Source of the DNA: Myoxocephalus aenaeus
Lineage: Eukaryota > Chordata > Actinopteri > Perciformes > Cottidae
Reading direction: 5' to 3'
Assembly: GCA_038501785.1 (NCBI GenBank)
Contig: JBAMJR010000068.1
Coordinates: 286,501-350,500, forward strand
Length of the DNA stretch: 64,000 nucleotides
This document shows, in pieces, positions 20,310 to 33,088 of the stretch. How positions within the stretch are numbered: the stretch's first letter is position 1; every line of letters starts with the position of its first letter. The translations under genes were made by a program, and so were the position numbers. A model generated the notes under the pieces. That model did not search any database. It was not told the DNA's origin and worked only from the letters and a program-made list of their open reading frames with translations.

Positions 20310-21589
20310 AAATAGCATCCATTGCATGCATTTTATTAGCTATTTTTAAACAATGTGAGGAAAGATATAAGAATATGTGAGTTTGATTCAGTCATCAGCT
20401 GGTCTGTCTTCTCATCTCTCATCTCTCCATCATATGTCTAACAGGATCAGGTGATAAAATAATTCCAGTGCAACTCGACTGAATATTTCATGATGCTGGG
20501 AGAAGCGGTATCGACACTTTCCTCTCCTGCGCTTTTATTTGCTATTAAATCATCCGCGCGAGGGCAAAATAGGATTCCAGTTTGCTGATGCAAATTCAGC
20601 GACTAAAACATGTGCATGAATTAGTGCAGAGAGGCTTGTGTATGCATGCCCAGATTTCGAAATACTGGCTTTCTATATCACAATGTGACATATTTTGTGA
20701 TGTTCTATTTATCAAAAATGGAAGCGGAGGACCAAGGCCCTGCAGACACTGACCCGAATAGCCACTGAAATAGCCACTGGCCGGCTCCTTGGCCCGGCCT
20801 TGACCACGGATACTTCAGTGTGTGTCACACAAACGGCCGTTTGAATAACTTGTAATACCGGCTTCACAGCGCGGGGTTTGTCATTTCAAAATGCGTGTGC
20901 ATCTCAAAGCGTCTGAACGTCTGACCCTTTCTGCTCCAATTCTTGTATTTTGTCCCTGAGCCCTTGTAATAACTTTCTTCTTTTGGGTGTTTCAATTTTT
21001 ATTAAAAAAAAACAAAAAAACAAGGGTACCAACTTGCCCAAACTTGATTTTGTATTGATTAGAGTCGCCCGGACTCATCCACCTCTACTGCGTCCTGCCA
21101 AAAAAACACATAATTTGAAGAAAAAAAAAGGGGAATATTAAATTACGGCAGTGTGAATGTAGCACCTGGGGGGGTCACGGCGCATGGAGGCGATTCATCA
21201 CTGTCACTTCAACGTCAACACCTTTCCAGCAGGTCAAAACGATTCCTCTGATTAAACATCAAGCGGGGACTGGGATGACTGGGATGCCAAGGAGAGTCCA
21301 ACCGGCGGAGCCTCTTTTTGCATTCTGATCTCCTCCCAGTCCTGTGAGAAACATTTCATTATAATGAGGTTATGTGTCTCAGAGCAATTTAACATCATTT
21401 GTCTGAGGGCTTTTTTTTGGGCTCCAAAAATAGAAGACTGCAACTTCATTTGTGTTCGCCTTTTTTTTAAATCTGTGTTCTATGGTAACCTTGTCTACAA
21501 CATAATTATTTTATTATGATGCCGTTCAACAATCACAGTTGAGAGGAATCACTGTCTCTATCTCAACAATGTGTGTGTATATATATGTG

Positions 21590-21648
<59 letters not shown>

Positions 21649-21985
21649 GTAAATGTATTCTTCATTGCACTGCTTCTTCTTAGCCCAGCTCACACCAGAA
21701 AGTAAAGCAGCTAAAGGCGCAATAACCTCACATAGTTTATTCAAAAGACATAATTCTACCTGAATGATATTTCTCTAACAAGGGCACTCTTTTGTTGATT
21801 AGTTTACCCGCCGACCGAGTGGATCAAATACAAGTGGATGCTGCAACACAGCTGATAAGCTCCGATATAGCTTCCTCCTCTGGATATCCGCTCCCTCAGA
21901 GATCAACAATGTGAATCAGTCAATGTTCACCAAACTTTAACTTTAATGCTGCATGGTGTGACACTTAAAATAAAAGGACCACAAC
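20308..21985. other. intergenic sequence
   Basis: Holds a (TA)n at about 21574-21652. Otherwise unique. 20450-20680 (around cctgcgcttttatttgctat and gatgcaaattcagcgact) looks like a constrained non-coding block by composition. No gene seen. Confidence 0.45.
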
Positions 21986-22731
21986 TACCGTAAAAGTCGG
22001 GTTACAAGCCGCTCCTACCTCTGGTCAGTGTCCCCGCTGTAGCTGCTGCTGCTGCTAGCGCTGCTGCTGCTAGCGCTGCTGCTACTGGCCGCTGCTGCTG
22101 CTAGCGCTGCTGCTACTATACAAACTACACACACTGAGAGCAGCAGTACCTGTGGTGGAAAAATATCTATATGCTGTATTTTAAAACATACATTCGTCTA
22201 TGTACCTGATGTTTTAATATGATGTGCTCAGATCAATAATTAACGTGCAAGTAGTAGTATTCAGGTTCATGCCAGCTGATCAAGGCTCTGAGGGGCTAAT
22301 GACCTGGTTTAAGGCTAATGACCTGGTTTAAGGCTAATGACCTGTTGACAGAACGTTCAAAGTACAAGTCACGTGGAAGATCTTCAACGAATTTGCTGAC
22401 GTGGAACACACAGTCCAACATTTTGTTTTGTCCAGAGAAACTCTGCTTGTTGTTTTTTGATATTTGATTGGAACCTTTGAGCTCTCCTCTCGAAGATAGC
22501 GCTGCTGCTGCTAGCGCTGCTGCTGCTAGCGCTGCTGCTGCTGCTAGCGCTGCTGCTACTGGCCGCGTCCCCTCTGCCCAAGTCGGGTGTCGAGCCGGGG
22601 CTGGTCCCGCTACCTTCGGTGGTTGTCGGGGAGCTAGCGGGGAGCTAGCGGAGAGCTAGCTGGCTACAGCGGGGAGCTAACAGGGACACTGACCGGAAGT
22701 AGTAGCGGCTTGTAACCCGACTTTTACGGTA
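21986..22731. mobile_element. MITE with long terminal inverted repeats, split by an inserted element
   Basis: Left end taccgtaaaagtcgggttac then aagccgct, right end the exact reverse complement (agcggctt then gtaacccgacttttacggta): a 28-bp perfect terminal inverted repeat, with TA at both borders. The inside is GC-rich with gctgctgctagcgctg arrays on both arms, so the element can fold on itself. It has no coding capacity. Bases 22123-22499 inside it belong to a different repeat family. A second copy is at 28350-28639. The TA border suggests a TA-targeting superfamily (inference). Confidence 0.8.
22123..22499. mobile_element. inner repeat element (family with copies at 25872 and 46777)
   Basis: Nearly identical to 25872-26248, from aactacacacactgagagca through cgaagatag. 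It includes the triplicated ggctaatgacctggtttaa-type motif at about 22295-22345. In the other copies the end continues as atagaattatttccac, forming an imperfect inverted repeat with gtggaaaaatatctat near the left. Here that last part is missing and the outer element's gctgctgctagcg resumes directly. Confidence 0.75.
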
Positions 22732-23024
22732 TATGTAATGCTATTAGGTGTGCTGTGTGCTGCCCGCTACGACGAAAGAATGGCAAACAAACCCTCAGTA
22801 TTATTACTTTATAAAGTGCGATGCATCAACATGCGGCCTCTGTTCTGACGCTCCGTGTGTTGGACCGGCATCAGTCAGACGAGCCGAGCGGACATCGGCT
22901 TGTCAAGCTTCTCTCTGTGCAGAGCCCGACTGCTGGTGGGGAGAATAATTCATTTAATGGCATTAAGTTGACACCGCTCTCTGCTGTCAGCGGGCAACTC
23001 CCTCGGTACCAGCAGAGGACCAGA

Positions 23025-23068
<44 letters not shown>

Positions 23069-23639
23069 TAGAACTATAAATGTTTCTCAGTCCAGGAGGG
23101 AAACTCGCCCTACATCTCCCAACTGTTTTCCCCCTTTCTCTAAATCATCTTCACTTCTGGGCTTAACTCGCAGTGCTAAAGAGTGAATCTATTAAACTCA
23201 ATAGACCTCATGCAAGAACATTTTTATTTTCATATTTTATTTTACTTGTTTCCCGTACGGTGGGCTTGTTAAATGGTGCGCTCCTTAACTTCAGATATCT
23301 GTGGAGACGACCAGCGTAAACACCATGACTCCACGCAGAGGGGCTCATATAACCTGTTGAGATCCATAAAGGAAAATCTATAATTATTGACACCGCCAGC
23401 ATAGGATTGAAGGGACCGGTGAAGGTGTTTCACCAGAGGGTTCCCACATGAAACACGTCTCGCCTTGAGATGCTCATATTAGTCAATTTAAATTGGTTAC
23501 ATGTATACGTTTAAGATTCTATTATCCTATGATATTATACAACTATATAATATCAACATTATTATGATGTTCTCAAACTCCAAATTGCTTAAAAGTAATG
23601 AAACCCCCAGCTATTTTAATTTTTAATTTTAACTCTTAA
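22732..23639. other. intergenic sequence
   Basis: Contains an (AC)n at about 23026-23062. The rest is unique with no recognisable gene. Confidence 0.5.
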
Positions 23640-23995
23640 TTTTTATTTTTATTTTTATTTTCTCTTCTTTATTTTTATTTCTCTTTACCATTCACTCCTC
23701 TGCACACCGCATACTTAAACACTCGTCACTTTAACATACACTTTTAACTTAAATACACACGTCACTTTAACGTACATTCACATTAACGTATCTGTTGACT
23801 GAGCACTTGCTTATCTTACACATATTTTAATACCAATTGCACTGTTGTTTTCGTTGATTGTTGATTGTCTCGTCTTACGTCCCATGTCCATGTCCGATGT
23901 ATGCACCTTCCGCCTCAAAAAATTCCTCGTTTGTGTGAAAACATTCCTGGCAAATAAACGGTTTCTGATTCTAATTTTGATTCTGATTCTGAAAC
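23640..23995 (+). mobile_element. 3' end of a LINE-type retrotransposon
   Basis: AT-rich stretch ending in cctggcaaataaacgg and then degenerate ttctgattctaattttgat/tctgattctg repeats. An AATAAA followed by a (TGATTC)n tail is typical of several fish LINE 3' ends. No upstream ORF is preserved, so it is a 5'-truncated copy. Confidence 0.5.
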
Positions 23996-25099
23996 ATACA
24001 ATCCTCGGCAGGATAACGGCAGACTTATTGAACGAGACTCCGACGACGAGTCTGGGGGAAAAAAAAGAAGAAGAGAAAATTGGTGAATGCGACAAGTTCT
24101 CCTAAATCCCTCACACGAGCCAGGAATCCGTTTGTACAAGTGGTTCCCGCATGACATCCATAATTCACGGCATGTTGCATGAATAGAATAAGTCCTCAAA
24201 GAAAAGACAAGCTCTCTTTAGTGCGTGGGAGCCTGAACACGTCTCCACCTGTGGTGCTCTCTCCACGTCTGACTTCTGGAGGCCTGACTTCACATCACTT
24301 GTGTCTGTGAGAGTTGTCATCAGCCGTTACCCAAAACGACAGCTGTATCTAGAAACGCAGAGGACCTGCCGCTAGGAGTACAACAAAGATGTTTCATCAT
24401 CAAAAACCGCGCTGGATCAAACACACTTGGCTGATGCATCTTTAATGGCCAAGGCAGGCATCAGGAGGCATTAGCTTTTTCACGAAATAATCCCCCCTCA
24501 GGTATTCTCGCACTGCGAGTTACCGTCAACGCGTGACGTTCCTGTGATGAACGATAGAAGGGTGCTTCTACGAGGGCCAACTGTTCCCCCTAAAGGCTTT
24601 CAGCACAGAGTAAAATAAGCTTTTATACAAAGGTAAGAATAAGAGCAATTAGTACATGCACATTGGAGTGTCTACCATTGTTGTCAGGCCCTTTGTTCAC
24701 ATGAAAGTGCACCTTCTGGTCTATTGTGGCTCCTGCAAGAGAAGAAAGAGCCTCGTTCCTAATTCTCCCGTATGGTTGATGACTCCATCCATCATCTTCA
24801 TCCAAGTCCAGGTCCCGATGGGAGCCGGCTGAACACGGTGGCCCAGACACCCGTCTCGCTAGCTCCGTCCTCCGGCTCCTCCTGAGGGACGCCATGGACG
24901 TCCCCGAGCCGGACGCCTCGTCTAGGGAAGGCGACCAGGAGACATCCCTATCAGATGCCCGAACCACCGATACGGACCTCATCGCGAAGGCAATGCCATT
25001 CTTTTGGTCACGACCCAAAGATCTTAACCGAAAGGTGAGGAGGGTTAGAACAGGTCGACAGGTTGGTAACTCACCTTTTGAGGTTTGCCCCTTCTTCAC
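23996..25099. other. intergenic sequence, mostly unassigned
   Basis: A 204-codon - strand frame crosses 24623-25237, but only its first part (down to about 25170) looks like LINE coding sequence. The remainder shows no family signature. No other gene seen. Confidence 0.4.
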
Positions 25100-25350
25100 C
25101 ACAATCGTCTGACACCTTTCTATTGGCGCTGAACACACCTGTCCATCGCGTGCTCCATCGTCCCCTCTCACGGGGAACACCTTTACTTTGGGCAGCAACT
25201 TACTCCCAACCCGGAGAGCGTCGTTATCGTCGAGCAACGTATCACAGCATCAGACTCTGAGCTGCTGACTCTCGTCCCGAACACCTCACAAAGCGCCACA
25301 GCGTCGAGGGTGGATGGAGCCAGAAGAACCACATCATCCACAAAATGGCA
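25100..25350 (-). pseudogene. reverse-transcriptase fragment of a LINE
   Basis: On the - strand, 25344-25190 reads FVDDVVLLAPSTLDAVALCE, a version of the (F/Y)-A-D-D-V-V-L-L-A catalytic block of non-LTR reverse transcriptases. After a frame change it reads RVGSKLLPKVKVF, which matches the RVGxELLPQVxEF segment that follows in many fish elements. The sequence between is degraded and the (F/Y)ADD alanine is replaced by valine. It is a dead fragment, with neither the upstream RT fingers nor the endonuclease. Confidence 0.6.
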
Positions 25351-25635
25351 ACGGTGCGATCCTCAAGACATCCGCCACCTCCCTGAGATTCTCACCATGA
25401 CAATCCCAACAGAATAAGCGGGAAGGCACAATTCTTGCAGAGCAGGACGCCCACTGAGGACGCGACCGCCAATTATTGTTGAGGCAAAATCATGAGGATT
25501 GAAGCTCTTTCTTGATGTCGAAAATCTAAGTTTAGGACGTTGCGTACAGTACATATCTACATGATGTGCGTACATGTTGCATTTATTTAAATTAAACGTG
25601 TAGCTGCATCATTCCATCATTTCTTCTTTTTTCGC

Positions 25636-25775
25636 TGTGTGCCATCTTCATTTACTCTGAACCAGTAACATAATGTACTGATACCTACACATCTGGCCTG
25701 ATCTCACAAGTGTTCTCGTTATCATAACACCAACAGTATTCAAATAGCCCTTGTGGTTGCAGAGATAAACTTGTT
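25636..25775 (+). repeat. dispersed repeat, copy 1
   Basis: tgtgccatcttcatttactc... through ttcaaatagcccttgtggtt then gcagagata is about 80% identical by eye to 63323-63463, same orientation. Family not recognised; probably a transposon end. Confidence 0.6.
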
Positions 25776-25871
25776 TTAATATTTAGCAATTTCTGCAAAA
25801 AATTGGCTCGGCCTTTTAATCTGCAAATTACCATGAATCCAGTTGGAGTCCAGGTAGTGTTGCAGCATACT

Positions 25872-26260
25872 AACTACACACACTGAGAGCAGCAGTACCT
25901 GTAGTGGAAAAATATCTATATGCTGTATTTTAAAACATACATTAGTCTATGTACCTGATGTTTTAATATGATGTGCTCAGATCAATAATTAACGTGCAAG
26001 TAGTAGTATTCAGGTTCATGCCAGCTGATCAAGGCTCTGAGGGGCTAATGACCTGGTTTAAGGCTAATGACCTGGTTTAAGGCTAATGACCTGTTGACAG
26101 AACGTTCAAAGTACAAGTCACGTGGAAGATCTTCAACGAATTTTCTGACGTGGAACACACAGTCCAACATTTTGTCTTGTCCAGAGAAACTCTGCTTGTT
26201 GTTTTTTGATATTTGATTGGAACCTTTGAGCTCTCCTCTCGAAGATAGAATTATTTCCAC
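25872..26260. mobile_element. MITE-like element, complete-looking copy
   Basis: Imperfect terminal inverted repeats gtggaaaaatatctat (25904-25919) and atagaattatttccac (26245-26260), 13 of 16 positions matching, enclosing 357 bp. The 32 bp to the left (25872-25903) are also shared with the copy at 22123, so the true left border may be further out. No coding capacity. Confidence 0.65.
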
Positions 26261-28349
26261 AACATACCTTAATAGGGCTAATAGGGTCCCATCAGCATCT
26301 CATGTTGTCCCCTAACAGGTGAGTCCGGTCATGCAGCTCTAAAGTGTCATCATGTGATGTTATGTAACTCATTGACGGGTAACGGGAATAACTCAAACAA
26401 CAAACAGGCCCAGATATTCAAGAGGAGTCAACAGCTGTTTTCTTTTTAGGAGACAATATGGTAAAGGAAGAAGCCACATGCTGCTCAACATGATGTATCA
26501 CGTTAATCAAGGCAACAGTATGTTGTGACACGCTGTTTAATCTATCTTTTTGAAACAATGCAAGGATTTAAAGCTCCGAGCGAGTGAGGCAGTGTTTCAT
26601 TATGTTTTTTACTATGAACGGCGATAAGAAAATACACCCGTGATATACTTTGAGGTCATTTAGGGATAAATTCTACCTACAGGTGTCATATGCCAGATAT
26701 TATGGATCTCAGTCTGCCGAGCGTGGAGGAGAAATAAGATAAAAGCACCTCATTACAGTCAGATTTAGATTCTTTAATGCACTTCTTTGCAATAAATTGA
26801 TTTGGTTCCATCTCCATTCCTCTTTCAGTTCAATCTCCTGCTCTTACAATAAATCCACCTGAATCCACAACCCTCTGAATCCTGCTTTATAAATGAAGAC
26901 GGGTCTATTTTACAAATAATTGCCTTCCTCAGATTCTCATTCTCTCTCTGACTCTCTTCCTCACAGACACATTATGCATCATTTACTGTCGTGAAATCCA
27001 TTAATGATAAATCAAGAAGATAGATTTCAAATACACACTCACCTCTTTGACTTTTTGCAGTGTAACTTCTTTATGAAATACAAAAAAGGGGATACGTCTC
27101 ATGAGCATATGCTTTCCTTCTTTCTAATTAAGGCGCTAAACATTGAATTAGGGATGGACTACACCAGTCGTTTGTCATAAAGTGGCAGACCGTCGCCCAG
27201 AACCAGACGCTGCTCCACGCCTCTCCACCCCTCCTCGCCATTTGTTGTTGTTGTCACTTGCTGTTCGATTCCGGGAGATTTCCAGAGAAGGGTGCAGCCG
27301 AGCCCGTCCGTCACGGAGACGCTGTGCCGAGCGCCTGCACAGGTGTGCGGTCGGCAACGAGAGAAACGTCTCTGACAGCTGTGTGATATCTCACTAACCA
27401 CTTCAGAACGCCGGCGTCTTTCTCCAGCATTTTAATAGCGATGCAAAAAAAATAAAAAATGAAGCAGAGGACGTGAACGGGACCGTTTTAGGAGCTACAC
27501 GAGGAGGGCGGGACATTTTCATTGAAGACACGGTGTGAATTAGGAGTTTCTAGAACAAGTAAAATGCCTCTGAGGAAAAAGATGGTCCGCTCTGAATACT
27601 GATTGTGCTGTGGCCCAGTTAGGAGGGAAACCTGGGGACAAACATGTTAACCTGAGAAAGATGCAGGTTCCTAATGTCTATTTGCAGGATTCCACCTGTC
27701 TGAGATGTGTTTGTTGGGGGTACGTAGCTTAGCATCACGTCTACTCCCAGCCAGCAGGTCTCTGCTGCACCCTGTGCTCGTCTATTAGCTTCAAACCCTG
27801 CAGCAGTGTGTGGGGGAGATCATTATGGGAGCCACGTCTGCAGCAGGAGCTGCTATAGCTACAGCCCTCGCTGGGGCGCAACTGCTGACAGGATGGAATT
27901 AAACCGAGTTTGAGCTCCGAGAGTGAAGGCCGTGACCATGAGAATTTTATAACAGCGGGCTCTCAGACATCACAGCGGCCGATTATGAGGTTCGTCCTCA
28001 GCAAAGCGCCCAGCGTCGCTTCCACTTCCCAAGGAGTGGGCGAGTGCAAGACGTGGGGGTAACTGGCAGAACATCGAGTGTGGAAATGTGATCAGCAATT
28101 ATTGAGAACACCTGTTGCCCCTTTTGCACGTGTGTGGGGAAGGTAGGGAGGACATTTTGGGTTGGAAAGACATATTTGAATGCTCATTCTTTGTCATTAC
28201 ATTAAATACACAAGTATTGAACTTCTCATTAAACTCTCAATGTGTGTGAACATAATTACAGTCAAGACATTGCTGGTTCTTATCCTCTCGGTGACTTTTA
28301 CATATTGAGATTATGTCTGAACAAGAAGCACATCTTTGTTTATATGGCT
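26261..28349. other. intergenic sequence
   Basis: Unique DNA without a recognisable gene. 26560-26780 and 27730-28060 are non-repetitive and rich in clustered short motifs, so they are possible conserved elements. Nothing else assigned. Confidence 0.4.
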
Positions 28350-28639
28350 TACCGTAAAAGTCGGGTTACCTTCGGTGGGTGTCCCCGCTAGTTCCCCACT
28401 GTAGCCAGCTAGCGCTGCTGCTAGTTCCCCGCTAACTTCCGCTATCTCTCGCTAGCTCCCCGACAACCACCGAAGGTAGCGGGACCAGCCCCGACTCGAC
28501 GCCCGACTCGGGCAGAGGGGACACGGGCAGTAGCAGCAGCAGCGGGGAGCTAGCAGCAGTAACGGGGAGCTAGCAGCAGCGCTAGCTTGCTACAGCGGGG
28601 ACACCCACCGGAGCGGCTTGTAACCCGGCTTTTACGGTA
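28350..28639. mobile_element. hairpin-type MITE, second copy of the 21986 family
   Basis: Begins taccgtaaaagtcgggttac and ends gtaacccggcttttacggta (one mismatch). It is 290 bp, bordered by TA, and nearly the whole element is self-complementary: accttcggtgggtgtccccg on the left pairs with cggggacacccaccg on the right. Unlike the first copy it is uninterrupted. Confidence 0.8.
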
Positions 28640-29705
28640 TATCGTTGTTGAGAAGTATTATAACGTTCATGTGTGCATGTGCACACCTGTACGTTAAAGT
28701 TACTTTGAAAACCTCTCCTCTATGATGTGGAACTGTCTAAATTCAACGCCTTTTTCAAAGCCTCCATGTGACCCACATGAGTCAACGAGACATCAGCAGA
28801 TAGATCGGCTATCTTTATCGAGTTGTTCTCGATGCTCGTCATCGGTGCCGCCGGGACACAGTCATGCTCGCTCCCCGCGGAGCCTCCGGGTCGCTGCTCC
28901 GCGGGGCCCCCACCGCTGGGGGCCGACACCAGCGCCGCACTGCTGGAGGTCTGCAGGCCGTGCTGCTGGCCCAGCAGGAGAGCCGGAACCAGGACTGCAC
29001 AGAGCGGACCGTCAGACTATGCTGCAGAAAACAAAAAAGGGTTTGTAAAGGGACTCGGGGCTCGAGAACCTCTGTATCTCTTAAAAAGACAAGCACTAAG
29101 TTTCATCAAGATGCAACCCCATACATATGTTTAAAACTAAGGTAATGAAACCCAGTGAATATAACTCTTTGAATATAAAAATGTATAATATACCTGTATG
29201 TTGGAATGAATTTATGGTTGACACGATTGACGGACGATGCCTTTGAAGTGTTGCATGGTTGTTTGACTGCTTTGTTTCTTATTTTTACTTACTTTTACTT
29301 ATTTACCTGCTAAATAATTTTATTTGTTTCCTTCTTTAAGGCCCACTTGGCCAGATGCATGGTTAATTCCTTATATTCCTTCTTGCTTTTGAAGGTTGTT
29401 GTTTGTTAAATTGTAAAAACGCCTAAATAAATTATCAAGTATAAAAAAAAAGTAAAGGGACCCTGAACACTACCGTTTTTGTCCACAGGGGCCGCCAAAA
29501 TCAACCCCTAAATTCTCTCGAATACGCTTTAAATAGCTTGCTAACAATGTCTCACTCACAATTCTATTTGTTTTTATATGGGGCAGGGTCATTCACTACT
29601 GCACTTGGAGAACAGCAATTATTATGGCAGTCAGTTCTAAAATCCATGCATTACTCAGGACATGTCTTTCAGCCATCTGTCTCTGTTGACTCATTTATAT
29701 TTCTT

Positions 29706-29742
<37 letters not shown>

Positions 29743-30948
29743 CCTCGGTATTCCCTCCTCTTTTCTCTCATTCGCTATTCCTCCTGGATGATGTCCACGG
29801 CGCCTGATGCAATGCGCTGGCTTCCACTCATCAACGCCAAAGTCAACAGGAAGCCGAAGGGGGCGAAGTGATTTGCACGGGACTGTGGGGGGTTAGCTGC
29901 ACAGCCGTCAGATGCACCCTGGGGTCACATGGGGAGGAGATTGGGTCTAGAGGGAATGAGAGTTGGCCGTGGGATGTCATATATTACGGTAGATCAGTGG
30001 AGGGAGGTGGGGCATCACTCATTCCAGGGAGCTGCTGTGCAACACGACAACTGGCTCCAGGAGCCATAAACTCTGCAACGGGGTCTGATATGTAGGCGGC
30101 AGTAACTGACTGCGCTGCGCAGCGCGTGGGTGTGATTCACGGCCACGGCCATGAATCTGCATGGACGTTACGCTTGTAAAAAAGACAGCCTTCATACTGT
30201 CGTCAATGTCTGCGTTCGTCTGGAGTGAGCACAACGTGAGGTTATTTATCATCTCTGTGAGAGCAGCAGTATAAAAGGCTCCTGGCGGGCCGTGTTTGGT
30301 CGCCATTTATTTTTTTTGGTGCTGAAAATAAAAGACAAATTCAGTGTATTTGCTTTTGACACGAAAATAGCTTTTTGTCCTGCAGCCCACATGGTTCTCC
30401 TCTCAGCCGGTGCATTATTAATGATGTTGTGCTGCGATAACGCTGCGAGTGTCCAGCACAGGATGCGACCGACGCATGAGGAAGAAAAAAAATACTGTTC
30501 TTGGCACCGGATGATCATCAGGCAACCAGGACTTTTGATACTGATATTATTGTGTTAATTATGTAGTAGATGAACAGCTGTTTGAGTCCCCCACCGAGGA
30601 GCCCCCATCGTTTCCTCGTGCCTCGATCGGTGTTGTCGTTTCTGGAGGAAAAAGGAAAGACGATGAAAAGCAAAAGGGGTTCAAATGATTGTGGTTTTGG
30701 TAGAAGGTTGTGACACGCTCCTTAGTTCCAGGATGCAAATTGGACCTGTAAAGCTCAGTGCCAGTATATCCGTGTGATTTCAATTGGACTCATTTAGGCA
30801 TAAACTGGCCTCAGAGAGAGAGAATGAGGCCGGGGAACACGGAATGAGCTGGAAGCCAAGTCACAAAGCATTCAGCACCTGATTCTCAGCGAGGACAGAT
30901 GGCAGAATTGCAGCACGATGGCATAAACATGCACAGAGAGAGGGAGAG

Positions 30949-30987
<39 letters not shown>

Positions 30988-32437
30988 TCAGTGTTCTCTT
31001 AGGCGAGTGGCCAAGAAACTCAATGTTTCATGAGGATTAAAGTCTCCGTGTGAAACCTGTGACTGAACATGAGACGTTGCGTCGTGAAAGCGTTGCCAAA
31101 ACAGCTGTCAGGGGGCTCGTCACGGCGCCGGCTAATGAGTCACACTTCCTGTCCGCGGCGGGCCACTTATTTTGTCATGACACGAGGATGTGAGAAGAGA
31201 TCTTTTCGTCGTGGACCTTCTGGGCGGTTGGACTTCCTGTGCTGATGGCGTTCTCCAGAACTGGTTACTGTAGTTTTGAGGATGGCGATGGCTTGCGGTA
31301 TTAGCTGTACTCTTCTTAAGCTCCCTAGTTCCTCAGGGGCAGTGTTAATACTTAGATCTGTCTCCACACTCCTCCACGATAAACAGAGCTAATAATGGCA
31401 TGATCGGACAGAAGCTGGTGATAACACATTATCCCCTCCATCTAATCCTTCCATTCTAATTAGAGGTACTGAGACAACAAAAATGGAAATAGACGGCGCC
31501 AGACTCCCCAATGGGTTTGATTTTAAGTTGTATGAACTCGTCTAATAACGGTCCATACAGGCCCATTTGCACGTTTAAGACCATTCGTTACCAATCGCAT
31601 CGCTGTCGACGTTTTATTTTTTTCCAAAACCACACCAGAGGTTTTTATTCGATTGCTTTCATTCCTTCCAGGCAGCTATTTGTTTCCAGACATTGGTTTA
31701 ATTTCAGCACTTTCAGAAAACCTCATTAACTTGGAGATAAATTTAAAAAAGGCCTTGTTGGATAATCCGTCACAGTGAAGTTAGATTTTAATCCTTTGTT
31801 TTGGTGAAAAGGTATGAACCCTCCTATCTGGACTTTGTGTTTTAGTTCTTTTGTATTTATTTGTATTTTTTTGTATTATGTATTGGGTTTCCTTAACAAA
31901 TAGAATTCTGCAAGAAAACTCTTCATAAAAAAGTGCATTTTTCAGAGAGGAGATTTTGCTCTTCAGCCAAAAACTGAATTCATCAAAATTTCATTTATTT
32001 ACATAATTATGCATTATTATTATTATTATTATTATTGCTGACACCAAACAGCAGACTAACTGGTGAACACAGTGGATGAATGTCACCAGCTGGTGGAGAC
32101 CAAACCTGAGTTAGCAGGACAACGGCAACAGAACATGACTCTCAATGTGAACCCATACATTATAATGTTTTTAGTTATTATTAACCGTTTCTATACTCTT
32201 TCTACTCGTTTTAGATGTTGCAAAAAACAGTTTTCGCAATAGAAAAAAAACAAAGGAATCGAAGTAAGATGCAAAAAGAAACACTAAACGTGAAATAGAG
32301 TGAGAGACTGATAACTTCGGTCCGTCTCCTTTACATTTATTGTTGTAAACCCGGTGATGAGGAGGAGCAGTTTCTCACTCTCACCATTTCCCACCTGATG
32401 GCATCACTCTTTCTGTTGCGGCTGTGGCATGAAGGTG

Positions 32438-32483
<46 letters not shown>

Positions 32484-33040
32484 ATATCTGTCACTTTTTG
32501 AGAAGAAGGAGGCAGAGGTGGAAAGATGGCTCCCGGTGACGCCCGTCTACTGCTGTCACTCACGTCTCCGTCTCTCCATCCACCTCCACTTCGTCTGGCT
32601 CTCCTATTTAGTTTTTCGGGGAACATTCATTGCTCTGCTGAATGTCAATCCCCTCGTCCTCTCCTCTGTGTGTGGACGGACATCGTTGTTGTCTTTCCTT
32701 TCCTCCCGTATGTAAAGCTGAGGAAGGGTTTTTATTTCTCGGGGGGGCAAGATTTAAATGATGCTTTAATTAATAATCTCTAACTATACATAGTAAAAGA
32801 GATTAAAAAAAAGAGAAACAGGCATTGCAGGGGAAAAACTAAAAGTTGGGCATTTTAAATATAAAAGGCAAAACAGCTGAGTTTTTTTTTTCTGTGACCT
32901 GGAAAAGCACGACAGTTACATATCAAAAAAGAGACGACGGTGTGGATTTCACAAGTTAAATTGTTCACGCTGCTGATGTTGTGAAGATACAATGCTGAGC
33001 CCAGAGAACTGGGAAGCAAAATGTAGAATGAAGGCTTTTG

Positions 33041-33088
<48 letters not shown>

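Noticed and set aside
19723..20380. Ser/Leu/Phe-rich ORFs of 164-217 codons
   Set aside because: Products of the polypyrimidine minisatellite and TA array.
24623..25237. 204-codon - strand ORF as a gene
   Set aside because: Only its start resembles a LINE RT segment, and in a different frame from the FVDD block; the rest is unrelated.
30270..30558. TATAAAAGG followed by an 88-codon ORF
   Set aside because: The ATG at 30292 is only about 20 bp past the TATA, upstream of where transcription would start; no family similarity.
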